A stretch of 64,000 nucleotides of DNA, from contig CAUYLG010076656.1 in NCBI GenBank assembly GCA_963573385.1, positions 1 to 64,000 on the forward strand, in the 5' to 3' direction. The notes beneath the pieces were generated by a model. It was given only the letters and a program-made list of their open reading frames with translations. It was not told the origin of the DNA and did not search any database. This DNA comes from Cacajao melanocephalus. Taxonomy: Eukaryota; Chordata; Mammalia; Primates; Pitheciidae. Positions 1-17,068 of the stretch are shown piece after piece. The translations under genes and the position numbers were made by a program. The first letter of the stretch is position 1, and each line of letters opens with the position of its first letter.

Positions 1-190
1 AAAATAGCCGCGCCGGCCAAAAAAGTCGCGCTGGCGACCCGTGTGGCTCCTCCGCCGGGAATCTCTTAGTCTGTGGGCAACAAAAATTCGTCTGAAAGTG
101 CGGCGTCCACTCGCTCTCTGCGCTTTCACTGGGAGCTACAATCCTGAGCTGTTGTTAATCAGCCATCTTGGATCTCTCTCCTTGATGTCT
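1..190. mobile_element. Possible endogenous-retrovirus LTR remnant
   Basis: CpG-rich start, then a stretch ending TGGGAGCTACAATCCTGAG and CAGCCATCTTGGATC. It resembles the R/U5 end of class I primate retroviral LTRs as I remember them. The 5' side is cut by the window edge and no retroviral gene is visible. Family not identified. Confidence 0.35.
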
Positions 191-199
191 TTTTAAATT

Positions 200-1070
200 A
201 TTGATCCCAAAGAGCTTTTGTTTACAGTGGGTTATGTCTATTGATATTAATTGCAATAAATTAAGATGAGATAAAAGGACATTTTTGATAGTTCACAGAA
301 ACTGAACCAGAGTTGGTTTGTTGGTTTTTGGTTTTTTTTTTTTTGAGATGGAGTTGTACTCTTGTTGCCCAGGCTTGAGTGCAATGGCATGATCTAAGCT
401 AACTGCAACCTCCACCTGCTGAGTTCAGGCATTTCTCCTGCCTCAGCCTCCTGAGTAGCTGGAATTACAGGTGCCCATCACCACGCCCAGCTAATTTTTG
501 TATTTTGAGTAGAGACAGGATTTCACCATGTTGGCCAGGCTGGTTTTGAACTCCTGACCGCAGGTGATCCACCTGCCTCTGCCTCCCAAAGTGCTGGGAT
601 TACAGGCGTGAGCCACTACACTCAGCCCAGAGTTTTCTTGTGTTTGCTTAAACACTATGTCAATCATATAGGACTTCTTTGGTATCTGCTGCACATTTGA
701 AAACGACTTCCAAGACTATGTAACTATTGTACAATTATACTTTTATGTAAAGTAAAACATCATTATGAAAAAAATTAAAACTAAGATTTAAAAATATTTA
801 ACTCATTTACAAATAATAGTAAACATGTTTTGCTTTAATATATTTTCTAAGACAAATAATTATTTTTCAAAACAAAAACCACTTTGGTGAGAAGCGTGAC
901 ATTGCTTTACATCTGTGCAGATCTCTTGTGTCCAGCATACTAGAAGACAGCTGCACCTTCGTACTGGCTTCTGCTTTCACTGTTGGGCTTTGTTCTTTAG
1001 GCTGAAGTATAAGAAGAAAATCCAGCCTTGCAAAGATACAGAGTTGAGGAAGGGAAGACCATCCGGAGCC
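200..1070. mobile_element. Old LINE-like repeat interrupted by an Alu
   Basis: AT-rich sequence either side of the Alu at 332-628 resembles an old mammalian LINE 3' region (family not certain). The part at 629-870 has an inverted near-copy at 11946-12170. Confidence 0.45.
332..628 (-). mobile_element. Alu
   Basis: Poly-T, then GAGATGGAGTT through to CACTCAGCCC. Full length but well diverged, including AGGCTTGAGTGCAATGGC. Confidence 0.9.
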
Positions 1071-1220
1071 TGAGAGCTCTTGGGAGTCTGTGGTTCTGGA
1101 CCACGCCTAGAGAACTGCTGGTCTAACACACAGTGGGCGGAGGGTCTTTGTGGAATTCAGACATGAAGCAAACAGACCCTGGCTCGAGAGCGGGTAGGAC
1201 AGAGCTTGCTAGTAGAGTGA

Positions 1221-1534
<314 letters not shown>

Positions 1535-1556
1535 AGGGTTTTATTTATTTATTTTT

Positions 1557-1691
1557 ATTTTTTCGACTTTAATAGAGGTGGGGTCTCGCTATGTTGCCCA
1601 GGCTGGTCTGAACTCCTGGCCTCAAGTGAACCTCCTGCCTCAGCCTCCCAAAGTGCTGGGAGTACAGGCGTGGGTCACTGTGCCTGGCCAG
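1557..1691 (-). mobile_element. Alu left-monomer-like fragment
   Basis: About 135 bases ending GTCACTGTGCCTGGCC. Only one monomer is present, placed just after a full Alu. Confidence 0.8.
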
Positions 1692-2136
1692 AGTGAGGGT
1701 CATGCAGAAGCACTTTCCTCTTCATGATGCTGTTTTTCATCATCTGGAACAAAAACAAAGCCCGTCTGTGCCCCACTGTGTAATGGTTGGATAGTTTCCT
1801 GAATGGGCAGAGGTGCCCGTGAACACACAGCACCCTCACGGCACAGTCGTCTACTTTGGGGCGTAGGTTCTGCAGCCTCCTCTCTCCACAGCAAAGGTTG
1901 TTTTAGGTACAAACGTTTGCCAGAAGATCCCCGAGAGGCAGGTCTTTCGAGCTGTGGCAGGAGTGGGCACACACCTCTTTCGCCTTTCTCGGCGTGCATT
2001 GATCGTTCTCTGCTCTAACTTGCGGGAGGCTGAGGGCTGCGTGGAGAGAGGCCTTCGCTCCCGCTTCTCCCCATCCTGGGGCCCTGAGAGAGCGAGTTCA
2101 GGGAGGCGCATTCTGACAGGCCGCGTTTCTCCCCAG

Positions 2137-4055
<1,919 letters not shown>

Positions 4056-4570
4056 AGAGCCACCTCCTGGAAGCTTTTCCAAGTGTGAGTGCTCCCTCGA
4101 ATGTGTGCTGATCAGAGCTGGAGAGGTGGAGTGGGAAGTCCCCGTTGCTCTGGGCCCTCCTGGGGACCCCCGACTCCAGCACTCGCTCCAGGGCCTTCTT
4201 CACAAGATAACTTGCTCCCCATTACCTACTTCCCCAGTCTTCTCTGGAAAACTACACATTTGGATGGGGAAAGCTGTGTATTGAGAAGGGTCATATTTGC
4301 TTTCTAGGAGGTTTTTTGTTTTGTTTTGTTCATTAGTTTTAAGGAGCTAGAAGTTCATGGGGGCTTTTGTAGCCCCTCTCAAAAGGAGTCTTTATTCTGA
4401 GAAATCTGAAGTCGAAACCTCTAAATCTTCAGAATGATTTTATTGAAGAGGGTCGCAAGCCCAAATGGAAAACTATTTTTAGAAAATAATTATGATTTTT
4501 GATTGCTTTTGTACTTAATTCTGCAAGTATTCAAGTCTTAAAAAATAAAGATTTATAACAGAACCCAAAT
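4056..4570 (+). other. LGMN: LGMN 3' untranslated region
   Basis: Runs from the stop codon to about 20 bases past the poly(A) signal at 4544. About 515 bases, repeat-free by eye and AT-rich in its last 250 bases. The 3' end is inferred from the signal, not observed. Confidence 0.8.
4544..4549 (+). terminator. LGMN: LGMN poly(A) signal AATAAA
   Basis: Canonical AATAAA inside AAAAATAAAGATTTATAAC. Cleavage is expected at about 4562-4575. A TG-rich stretch (tttgtggctgatg, from about 4590) follows and could be the downstream element. Confidence 0.85.
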
Positions 4571-4786
4571 ATTCACTTCCAACCCTGACTTTGTGGCTGA
4601 TGCTCCTGTCCCTGCTAGCAGGGGCCTCCTCCATCATCATCTTTTCCAGCCTCATCACCCCAAGTCTCTCCTCCCACTGCCCTGCTATTTTCCACTCCTC
4701 TGCATTCCTTGGGCTCTCCAGCATCCACAGAGAAAAGGGCTCTGTGCTTTGCTGCTTACTGTTCCTCCTGCCCTGGAATGCCTTTA

Positions 4787-5177
<391 letters not shown>

Positions 5178-5339
5178 TTATTTAGGATCTTTAAAGTGAA
5201 GAGTACCTCTTCCATGGTTAGAATAGATACACGATAGAAATAAAGATTTTGTTACTTACAGGATCTGGGGTGTACGCAGCACATCTGGAGGCCACACGCA
5301 CACACACATTTAACATTTTCAGGTCGCAGTTGACCTCAG

Positions 5340-5613
5340 GTAACTGGAGCCTCAGAAAGTAAAACTGAATTAGATGTAGGGGACTAGGATATCCATGCAG
5401 TGGAGTATTATGTAGCAATAAAGAGGAGTGAAGTGCATGGGTGTGACAGAACATTAAGCCACCTGAAAGAAGCCAGCCACAGGCAAATCCTTAGAAATAG
5501 AAAGTCCCTGGAATCCTTAGTTCCAGGAATGAGGGAGAAGGGAAATGAGTAGTAGCTGCTAATGGTACAAGGTTTCTTTTTAGGGTGATGAAAATGTTAT
5601 AAAACTGATGGTG
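5340..5613 (+). mobile_element. L1M 3' fragment
   Basis: GTGGAGTATTATGTAGCAAT, AGAAGCCAGCCACA and GCTAATGGTACAAGGTTTC are sense-strand landmarks of older LINE-1 3' ends. The same landmarks recur at about 34480-34960. Confidence 0.7.
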
Positions 5614-5614
5614 G

Positions 5615-5848
5615 GGCTGGGGCATGGTGGCTCACGCCTATAATCCCAGCACTTTAGGAGGCCGAGGCGGGCAGAACACTTGAGGTCAGGAGTTCGAAAC
5701 CAGCCTGGCCAACATGGCGAAACCCCGTCTATACTAAAAATACAAAAATTAGCCAGAAATTGCTTGGACCTGGGAGGTGGAGGTTGCAGTGAGCTGAGAT
5801 TGTGCCACTGCACTCCGGGCTGGGCAACAGAGCGTCTAAAACAAGAAA
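5615..5848 (+). mobile_element. Alu with internal deletion
   Basis: The left monomer runs straight from AAAATTAGCCAG into AAATTGCTTGGACCTGG, losing about 60 bases at the start of the right monomer. Confidence 0.9.
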
Positions 5849-5849
5849 A

Positions 5850-6112
5850 GCTGGGTGCAGTGACTCACGCCTATAATCCCAACACTTTGGGAGGCCAAGG
5901 TGGGCGGATCACCTGAGGTCAGGAGTTTGTGACCAGCCTGACCAACGCAGAGAAACCCCGTCTCTACCAAAAATACAAAATTAGACAGGGATGGGGGCGC
6001 ATGCCTGAAATCCCAGCTAGTCAGGAGGCTGAGGCAGAAAAATCACTTTAACCCTGGAGGAAGAGGTTGTGTTGTGCCAAGATTGCGCCATTGCACTCCA
6101 GCCACTCCGTCT

Positions 6113-6129
<17 letters not shown>
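5850..6129 (+). mobile_element. Alu
   Basis: Starts GCTGGGTGCAGTGACTC directly on the short tail of the Alu before it. Ends in an 18-A run. Confidence 0.9.
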
Positions 6130-6144
<15 letters not shown>

Positions 6145-6203
6145 CTGATGGTGGTGATGGTCAGGCAACTCTGGCCACACTAAATTATTATCAGATGGTA
6201 CAC

Positions 6204-6346
6204 TTTTTTTTTTTTTTGAGACAGCGTCTCATTCTGTGGTCCAGGCTGGAGTGTACTGGCGCGATGATGGCTTACTGAAGCCTTGAACTCCTAGCCTCAA
6301 ATAAGCCTCCCACCTTGGCCTCCCAAAGTGCTGGGATCACAGGAGT
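6204..6346 (-). mobile_element. Alu monomer-like fragment
   Basis: T13 then GAGACAGCGTCTC to GGGATCACAGGAGTG; a single monomer. Confidence 0.8.
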
Positions 6347-6993
6347 GATTGTACACTTTGAATGGAGGAATTATGTGGTATAAAGCTGTTTCTAAAAAAG
6401 CCATGTTAGCTAGATGGCTGTTTCGGTAGATAGGGAAAAAGCAAAGAAAAAAGTAACAGTAACAAAGGCTGACATTTTGACCACCTGTCTTTAGGTATAC
6501 CTATCTTGTTTAGCAGTTGACTGACTCAGCGTTTGGGGTTATGGCCTGGAAGTTGAGATACTGGCGTAAAGGGTTGTGTCTGTGACAAATTCAAGGGTGA
6601 AATTCTTGTTTCTAATGGGCCCATTTCTTATCAGTACAGATTATCTTTTCTCAATGAGGTCCTCATATGGCTGATCAAATGACTTTGGGATAAAGAACTT
6701 TTGATGCCCTCCACATCTGGAGAGCTGTAAGGTTTTAGGTGACAAGTTCAAGAAACACACTGAATTTGCTGTAGCCAGTGCTCAGCAGGGGGCCAACTGG
6801 AGAGCAAATACTGAAAACTAGAGTTTTTAAAGGGAGAATTTTTTTTAAAGATAATTTTATTTCATTTTAAAATTGACAAAAATTCTATGTATGTATTATG
6901 CACAGCATTTTATTTTTCATTTCAATAGGTTTTCGGGGAACAGGTGGTGTTTGGTGACCACAGCAGCGTGTACTTTACCCAATCAATGTGTAG

Positions 6994-7388
<395 letters not shown>

Positions 7389-7564
7389 TAGCTCCCACTT
7401 ATAAGTGAGAACATATGATGTTTGGTTTTCTATTCCTGAGTTACTTCACTTAGAATAATGGTCTCCAGTTCCATCCTGGTTGGTACGAATGCCATGATTT
7501 TGTTCCTTTTTATGGTGAAGTAGTATTCCGTGGTATATATACATTTTCTTCATCCACTCCTTGA

Positions 7565-7996
<432 letters not shown>

Positions 7997-8524
7997 TAGA
8001 TCAAATGGTAGATCTACTTTTAGTTCTTTAAGCAATCTCCACACTGTTCTCCATAGTGGTTGTATTAGTTTACCTTTCCACCAGCAGTATAGAAGGGTCC
8101 CCTTTTCAGCACATCCACACCAACTTCCATTATTTTTTAATTTTTTTATTATGGCCACTCTTGCAGGAGTAAGGTGGTATCACATTGTGGTTTTGATTTG
8201 CATTTCCTAAAGGGAGAATCTTAAAAGGCCTTAAGATATAGGTAGCAAAAAATGTGTTCCTCTATCTTCTAGAACTGTTAACTACCATAATCACCCTGCT
8301 TCTTTCTTTTTATGCTCCCCTCCCCGTAGAATGAGAGTGTACTTATTTAATAAATATGGAAACTTGAATGTTCATAGTTCTAAAAGTTGAAAGCAGCTGT
8401 GTTGCATTTCTCAAACAAATGACCGTTTCTTAAGTCACAATGCCTTGACCTTTTCCCTCCTCACATGGTTCATAGGCCCCCAGTAGAAATGGGCCCTCCA
8501 GCCCTTGTATTAAGCCATTTTCTA

Positions 8525-8960
<436 letters not shown>

Positions 8961-9799
8961 ATGGACTCGTGGATATTTCACACTTTGGGTTGTAATCTAA
9001 TACTTTAGTGCTCAGATTATTCCATCTTTGGCTAATGGGAGCTCGTTCAATTGGCTGCTGTGTCCATTTGATGTTTCCCCTGCACCCCCTTCAGGACAGC
9101 TATTCTTGTTCTTGTTTGAGGACTTCCTTAACTGTCTGCACTACAGGATGCTTCAGGCTTATCATATATTTCCTGCCCCAGTTCTATCATCAGCCATTTC
9201 TCCAAGGAGCCCTAGTTCCTTTTATTGAAACATTTGTGTTATAAACCAAGATCTAGGTACTAGATGTCCTTGTTGGTCCTGGGTTATTGTTGCTTCTAGG
9301 CCCTCTCAGCTGACAGAACAAGGAAATACGTATGTGTTTACTAACCCATGTGTATACAGACACATACCTATAAATATTTCTATTTGTAACCATACGTGAG
9401 TTCATACTAATGTCTCCAACTCTAATTCATTACTTCATGGATCATTCTAGCCTCCTGCTCTTTCGTATCTGTAAACTCCCACTCCATCAGAGATAAATAT
9501 GACACCAACCATCCACCATCTGTTTAACTGTTTGATTCTGGTATACATGCGAGGCAACATCAGAACTGTTCCCCACTGGGGAACAACTATATCAGTTAGA
9601 GTACAATGCTTATACCCAGTTCTGTTTGCTTTTACTCTTTTACAGCCTCATTCCCAAAATTACTTGGGCAGTTTCTTTTCCCCATTCCCTTCTGTGGAGA
9701 TGCCTCATACATTTATAATATAGTTAGATTATTTTGTGGTAGTCTGAGTTCCATCTTGGGATCCCCTAACTTCCTAAGCGGCATTTTAAAAATCTACAT

Positions 9800-10500
9800 A
9801 ACATCAAGGTTCACTCTTTGAACTATAAAGTTCTATGTATTTTGGCAAATGCATAATGTCAAATATCCATTATGTTGTCACAGTTTCACTGCCCTAAAAC
9901 TCTCCTGGGCTTCAGTCAACCATTGTGTGGACTTAACGTTGTCAATTTAGTTGTCTGGATTGTATGGTTAGACTGTTGAGTGCTGTGAGAAATTGCCAAA
10001 GTGCCTTCCAAAGCAGATGCACTGCTCTGTATTCCCAGCAGCAATGAATGAGAGTTCCTCATGCCTGCCTTCTCACCAGCACTTGTCAGGTTTTGGATTT
10101 TGGCCCTTCTAATGGGTGTGTAGTAATAGCTCATTTTAATGTGCAATTCCTTAGTGACAAGTCACATTGATATCTTTCTGAATACTTATCTGCCATCTGT
10201 GCATTTCCTTTGGTGATCTTTTATTAATTTTTTTCTGGTGTCGAATTCCAGATTAATTTTGCCCATTTTTTAGTTGGGTTGTTTGTTTTCTTACCGTTGA
10301 GGTTTAAGAGTTCTTTGTATTCTTTGGATATAAGTCCTTTATCAGGTATGTGTTTTGTAAATATGTTCTTTCAATTTGTGACTTGTCCCTTGGTTTCCTA
10401 AACTATATCTTTTTTAGATCAGAAGTTTTCAATTTTAATAAAGCCCAAAAGATCAGAAGTTTTTAATTTTAGTAAAGCCCAATTTACCTTTTCCTCCATG
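9800..10500 (-). mobile_element. L1M 3'-end sequence
   Basis: Antisense landmarks: TATTTTGGCAAATGCATAAT, CCCAGCAGCAATGAATGAGA, TTTGTATTCTTTGGATATAA and TTCAATTTTAATAAAGCCC. Contains a 34-base tandem duplication at about 10417-10484. The stretch 9000-9800 may be part of the same element. Confidence 0.7.
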
Positions 10501-10551
10501 GATGTTTTGGGTATTTTGGATCCCTCCCTCCCTCCCACCCTCCTTCCTTCC

Positions 10552-11601
<1,050 letters not shown>

Positions 11602-11631
11602 TTTCTTTTTTACTGAAAAATATTTTTATCA

Positions 11632-11747
11632 GCCGTCTTAGTGACGCACATCTATGATCCCAGCTACACACCTCCTATTAGGCGGGAGTATTACTTGAGG
11701 CAGGAGTTCAAGACCTGTCTGGGCAACATAGTGAGACCTGTCAAAGA
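11632..11747 (+). mobile_element. Alu right-monomer-like fragment
   Basis: CATCTATGATCCCAGCTAC to CAACATAGTGAGACCTGTC. Its tail grades into the purine microsatellite that follows. Confidence 0.7.
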
Positions 11748-11838
11748 AAAAAAAAGAAAGAAAGAAAGAAGAAAGAGAGAGAGAGAGAGAAAGAAAGAGA
11801 GAGAGAGAGGGAGGAAGGAAGGAAGGAAGGAAAGAAGA
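11744..11838. repeat. Polypurine microsatellite (GAAA/GAGA/GGAA)
   Basis: Blocks of AAAG, GAGA and GGAA, pure purine on the plus strand. Complementary in type to the pyrimidine tract 630 bases to the left. Confidence 0.93.
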
Positions 11839-11940
11839 GGCCAGGTGCGGTGCCTCACGCCTGTAATCCCATCACTTTGGGAGGCCAAGGCAGGCGGATC
11901 ACGAGGTCAGGAGTTCGAGACCAGCCTGGCCAACATGGCA
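11839..11940 (+). mobile_element. Alu, 3'-truncated
   Basis: Starts GGCCAGGTGCGGTGCCTC and stops at CCAACATGGC, where LINE-like sequence begins abruptly with no A-tail. The cut marks a rearrangement junction. Confidence 0.85.
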
Positions 11941-12170
11941 AAATGGTTATTTGTCATAGAAAATATATTAATGCAAAATGTGTTTATTATTGGTGAGTGA
12001 GTTAAATATTTTTAAATCTTAATTTTTTTCATAATAATCCTATACTTTACAAAAAAGTATAATTATGCCACAGTTAAATAGTCTTGGAAATAGTTTTCAA
12101 ATTTGCAGCAGATACCAAAGAAGTCCTATATGATTGACACAGTATTTAAGCAAACACAGGAAAACTCTAG
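11941..12170. mobile_element. Old LINE-like fragment, inverted relative of 629-870
   Basis: Read on the minus strand it matches 629-870 at about 85-88% by eye, including GATACCAAAGAAGTCCTATA (plus strand here). Like that copy, it abuts an Alu at the same base. Confidence 0.7.
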
Positions 12171-12478
12171 GCTGAGTGCAGTGGCTCATGCTTGTAATCC
12201 CAGCACTTTGGGAGGCTGAGGCAGGCGGATCACGAGGTCAGGAGTTCGAGACCAGCCTAGCCAACATGGCAAAACCTCGTTGCTACTAAAAATACAAAAA
12301 TTAGCTGGGTATGGTGGTGGGCTCCTGTCATCCCAGCTACTCAGGAGGCTGAGGCAGGAGAATCGCTTGAACCTGGGAGGCAGAGGTTGCAGTGAGCTGA
12401 GATCCATGCCCTTGCACTTCAGCCTGGGCAACGAGAACAAAACTCTTGTCTCAAAAAAAAAAAAAAAAGAAAGAAAGA
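12171..12478 (+). mobile_element. Alu
   Basis: AGGCTGAGTGCAGTGGCTC to A16 then GAAAGAAAGAGG. Carries the GATCACGAGGTCAGGAGTTC form. Inserted at the same point in the LINE-like sequence as the Alu at 332-628. Confidence 0.93.
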
Positions 12479-12485
12479 GGGAGAG

Positions 12486-12577
12486 AGAGGACCACTCGAG
12501 CCCAGGAGTTGGAGGCTGCAGTGGGCAACTGAACAAGATCCTGTCTCTCAAAAAATAACAAAAAAAAAAAAAAAGAA
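12486..12577 (+). mobile_element. Alu 3' fragment
   Basis: CCACTCGAGCCCAGGAGTTG to TCTCAAAAAATAACAAAA. Confidence 0.75.
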
Positions 12578-12772
12578 AAGGAAAAAATTCTCTTTCCCAC
12601 TTCCTTTTCCCAATGATGCATTTTTTAGTCGTGTTTCTATCGTCTTGTTTTCCTCTCAGTTTTTATTTCTGAAATGATTCTTTTCGTTCTAATTTTTTTC
12701 TCAGTTCTATCTAAATTCTAAGATTTCCTATTCCAATTTAGGTTATTCTTTCATGTCTTTAACATTTTTTAT

Positions 12773-12903
12773 TTAATTTATTTATTTTTGAGATAGGGTC
12801 TCATTATGTGGCCCAGGCTGGTCTTTAACTTCGGGCTCAAGCGATCCTCCTGCCTCAGCTTCCCAAGTAGCTGGGATTACAGACATGTACTACTGCACCC
12901 CAC
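12773..12903 (-). mobile_element. Alu monomer-like fragment
   Basis: TTTTTGAGATAGGGTCTC to CATGTACTACTGCACCCC. Confidence 0.75.
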
Positions 12904-12904
12904 A

Positions 12905-13205
<301 letters not shown>

Positions 13206-13730
13206 GGCTGGAATGCAGTGGTGCAATGGCCCACCGCAACCTCTACTTCCCAGGTTCAAGCAATTATCCTGCCTCAGCCTCCTGAGTAGCTGGGATTACA
13301 GATGTGCGCCACCACGCCCAGCTAATTTTTGTAATTTTAGTAGAGATGGGGTTTCACCATGTTGGCCTGGATGGTCTCAATCTCTTGACCTCATGATCTG
13401 CCCGCCTCAGCCTCCCAAAGTGCTGGGATTACAGGCGTGAGCCACCACGCCTGGCCGTAGATTGCATTTTTTAGCTGTTTAAGGGCCACATCTTTGTAGT
13501 ATGTTTTCATTGTCCCCAGGAGAACTGGTCACTGCCTTTCACCCAGGACAAGTCATTAAGTCAGCTGAGGTGGCTGCAGGCTCTCATGGGAGATGGTCAC
13601 CAGGCCAGCCAGGAGGACTGAAGTGGGGCCTGGGTGCTGGTTTGAGACAGGTGAAGACTTCCCGGGGGCAGGAGCGCCCTCCCCTCTGCAGAATAGTTGA
13701 CCCTTAACTGGAACAGAGATACTCAAGTAC

Positions 13731-14108
<378 letters not shown>

Positions 14109-14235
14109 AATACTCAAGTACTCTTAAAAAGATGGTCTGGAATAAAAGCTGTCAATAACTTTTCACTATACCTGCAGAAATACAAGCGACCCATGGAGAA
14201 CTGTCTTCAAATAGCCTAGAAGGGGTTCTTCTGTT

Positions 14236-14395
14236 CCCTTCTGCTCTGGCCAATCTCTTCTCCTTCAAGACCTAGTGCAGGCACCCCTGTCTCCAGGAAG
14301 CCCTCTTTCCTTGCTCCAGGCTGGTTACATGCCCTCCATTCTGCAGGACCCATAAAGTGTGGTGCCTTCTGCTGCTCACATTGAATTGCAGCTAG
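14236..14395 (+). mobile_element. L2 fragment
   Basis: TCTCCAGGAAGCCCTCTTTC within a C/T-rich block is typical of L2 3' ends. Confidence 0.6.
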
Positions 14396-14724
14396 CCCCA
14401 TGGCTCAGCAAGCCCCAGATTTGAGTCCTGTACTCACTCTAGACCAGAAAATTCCTTCATACAGATTTGGAAAAGATGTCCCTTCTTCTGAGTGGACATG
14501 GGCCCAAGACAGGGTATTGGCCCTGATAAGTGGCACACAGATTGGATTTCAGCTCCGCTCATCCCCTCAGCCATGCAGCTTTGGCAGCAAACGCCTTCCG
14601 TGCCCATATATGCTAGCCTTGAGTTGATTCACTTTCAAGAAGATCCGAGACTCCCCCTGCCTGCCCCCACCCAGGAACTTGGAGAATCCCTGCAACCAGC
14701 CTGGGAAGTCAGTATATAATATGC

Positions 14725-14860
14725 ATTTTCATTTTAAGAATGGGGAAACTGAGGCTCAAAGTTGTTAAGGACATGCACAGGGCTTGCAGCTGGCCCGGAG
14801 CCCAGGTCTTCTGGCTTCAGTTCAGTTCTTCCCACTATACCGCTGAGTAGGTTTTCTGAC
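14725..14860 (-). mobile_element. MIR fragment
   Basis: GAATGGGGAAACTGAGGCTC followed by GCCCAGGTCTTCTGGC. Confidence 0.7.
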
Positions 14861-15983
14861 CCTGAAGCCAAACATTTCAGGATTTCCTGGTGGTTTAGGG
14901 CTGCATGGGCTGCAAAGGGGTGGTTTCTGGACAGCTTTCCTGGAAGCCAGCATGTCCCAGCAAACTGGTAGGAGAAAAGCCACCACTGGGAGGTGGCACT
15001 TTTCTCTCCAAAGTCCTGCTCCACGGGACCTTCCTGTGAAGGCAGGGCCTGCTCCAGCCACAGCTGTTCCCCCTCCTCCACCCAGTGATCCCACTGAGCA
15101 GGAGGCATCTGAATCCTGGATCCCGGCCAGCTGAGCAGGTACCTGGCAACCGCACCCGCAAATGTGTGCCTAGCCTTGCAGACATGGCCTTGGGCCTGCT
15201 GAGTGGGGAGGGCAGGCTCATCTGTGAGTGTATGTGGGGTGGGGGAAGGGGTGTCTACACTGCATCCAGGGGACACACCCCCACTCCGCTTCTCTGGCTG
15301 CTCCCTGCCCCCGGGCTTCTGTTCTTCTCTACCCACCTCACCTGTGGGTCTGTGTCTGCCAGAAGAAACTTGCTTATTTCTAAGGTGAAGGCAATACTCC
15401 CCATTAAGGGGTTGTAGGGCCATCCTGGCCAGGCCTCCTCAGCATCAGTTTGGGACATCTCATGGCAGGTAGGACACTGTGCCCAGCCATTATGGGAGGG
15501 CCATGGGGATGGGGAGGCACAGGGCCAGACACGCCTGGTCTCTGCAGAAAGCCTGGTGGCTTCTCCCAGGACTGCTGGCCTGGTCCCACCCACAGGCTGT
15601 GCAGGGTAAAAGCGCAGCAAGGAGGGAGCCTGAGGCCATGGGGAGAGGGTCAAATGCCAGGGAGGAGATGCAGACAGTGGCCTGGTCACCCTTGGACACA
15701 CACACGCCCAGCACTGGGCTCTTTAGCCCTCACTTGGGGTAGTGGAGATGCCAGGACTCATCAGTTGCATCCTGGGCCCGTGAGCCAGGTCACAACAGCC
15801 ACTGCCTCAGGCAGGGTCCCCAAGCGCCGGGGTTCTACAGCCAAGGCTTATCTGACTTTGGTTTTCTAATATCTGTCACTTGGGGTGCTGCATGGGGGCA
15901 GGAGAGAGCGCCGTGGGTTTAGGGTCAGTGAGCCCTGAGTTCAAACTCATTTTGCTGGCATGAACTGGGTGGGACAAGTCACC

Positions 15984-16054
15984 CCGTTACGGACTAAATT
16001 GTGTCCCCCCAAAAATGTATATGTTGAAGGCCTAACCCCTAGCACCCTAGAGTG
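15984..16054 (+). mobile_element. MLT1-like LTR start
   Basis: GACTAAATTGTGTCCCCCC and TATGTTGAAGGCCTAACCCC match the opening of MaLR LTRs. Cut after about 70 bases by the GT-rich start of an inverted repeat. Confidence 0.65.
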
Positions 16055-16099
16055 TGCGTTTGTGCTCGCGTGTATGTGTGTGCGCGTGCGTGTGTGTGC
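16052..16099. repeat. Alternating TG/CG tract
   Basis: GTGTGTGCGCGTGCGTGTGT: alternating purine-pyrimidine with CpGs, a Z-DNA-prone sequence. Confidence 0.85.
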
Positions 16100-16200
16100 C
16101 CAGCCCTCCACCCTGAGGCTAATGCTGGAGTCTACCTGTCAGGAGAGGCCGGGGAGCCCTCATGAGCCCCCAGTGGGGTTACCTGGAATATCTGTCACTG
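16072..16200 (+). repeat. Inverted duplication, left arm
   Basis: Pairs with 16918-17068 read on the minus strand. CCCTCCACCCTGAGGCTAAT here corresponds to CCCTCCATCCTGAAGCCAAT there. About 75-80% identity by eye. Confidence 0.8.
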
Positions 16201-16204
16201 CCCA

Positions 16205-16790
16205 TTCTGTGAAAACCCATTTCCTCACAGTTCTGAAGGCTGGAAGTTTGAGATCAAGGTGTTGGTAGGGTTACTTTTTCCTGAGACCTCTCTCCTAGGC
16301 TGGCAGAGGGCCACCTTCTCTCAGGGTCCTCACACAGCCTCCTCCTGTCCACACGTCCCTGGTGTCTCTCTTCGTATAAGGACATCAGTTGTATTGGATT
16401 AGGGACCACCTGAATGACCTTATTTGTTTATTTATTTATTTGAGACGTAGTCTTGCTCGTCTCCTGCTGGAGTGCAATGGAGTGATCTCGGCTCACTGCA
16501 ACCTCCGCCTCCTGGGTTCAAGTGATTCTCCTGCCTCAGATTTCCTGAGTAGTTGGGAACTAGAGGCTCCCACCACCACGCCTGGCTAATTTTTGTGTTT
16601 TTAGTAGAGACAGGCCATGTTAGTAGAGACAGCCATGTTGGCCAGGCTGGTCTCAAACTCCTGACCTCAAGTGGTCGATTGCCTCGGCCTACCAAACTGC
16701 TGGGATTACAGACACGAGCCACCATGCCGGGCCTAACTTTAATCATCTCTTGAAAAGCTCTATCTTCAAATGCAGTCACCTTCCCATTTT
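16205..16790 (-). mobile_element. MLT1-like LTR remnant split by an Alu
   Basis: TCACAGTTCTGAAGGCTGGA to TATTGGATTAGGGACCACC before the Alu, and CTATCTTCAAATGCAGTCAC after it. Confidence 0.55.
16438..16735 (-). mobile_element. Alu
   Basis: GAGACGTAGTCTTGCTCGTC to CATGCCGGGCC, with a short internal duplication of TTAGTAGAGACAG around 16600-16635. Confidence 0.92.
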
Positions 16791-16917
16791 CCCAGTCACA
16801 GCTCACTCGGGGCAGTGGAAATATTTGTACTCCTGAAGCTCACATTATGTTTTCTCCTGGCTCTGCGTCAGGCCCCCGTTTTCCCGGTCACAGCTCCCTG
16901 AGGGCAGACCCATCCAG

Positions 16918-17068
16918 ATGACAAGTGCTCCAGATAACCCCTCTGCTGCTCTCTGGGGACTCCTGAGGGCTCACCAGCTTCTCTTGACAGGTGGATTCCA
17001 GCATTGGCTTCAGGATGGAGGGCCTGGCACACATACGCAAATAGACACACACACGCATGCACACATAT
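16918..17068 (-). repeat. Inverted duplication, right arm
   Basis: Partner of 16072-16200. It ends in a CA-rich stretch (17041-17070) complementary to the TG/CG tract of the left arm. Confidence 0.8.

Noticed and set aside
14734..15423. 229-codon minus-strand frame in the intergenic gap
   Set aside because: GC-rich unique sequence, no domain, and its C-terminal end is antisense MIR. No splice or poly(A) signals noticed around it.
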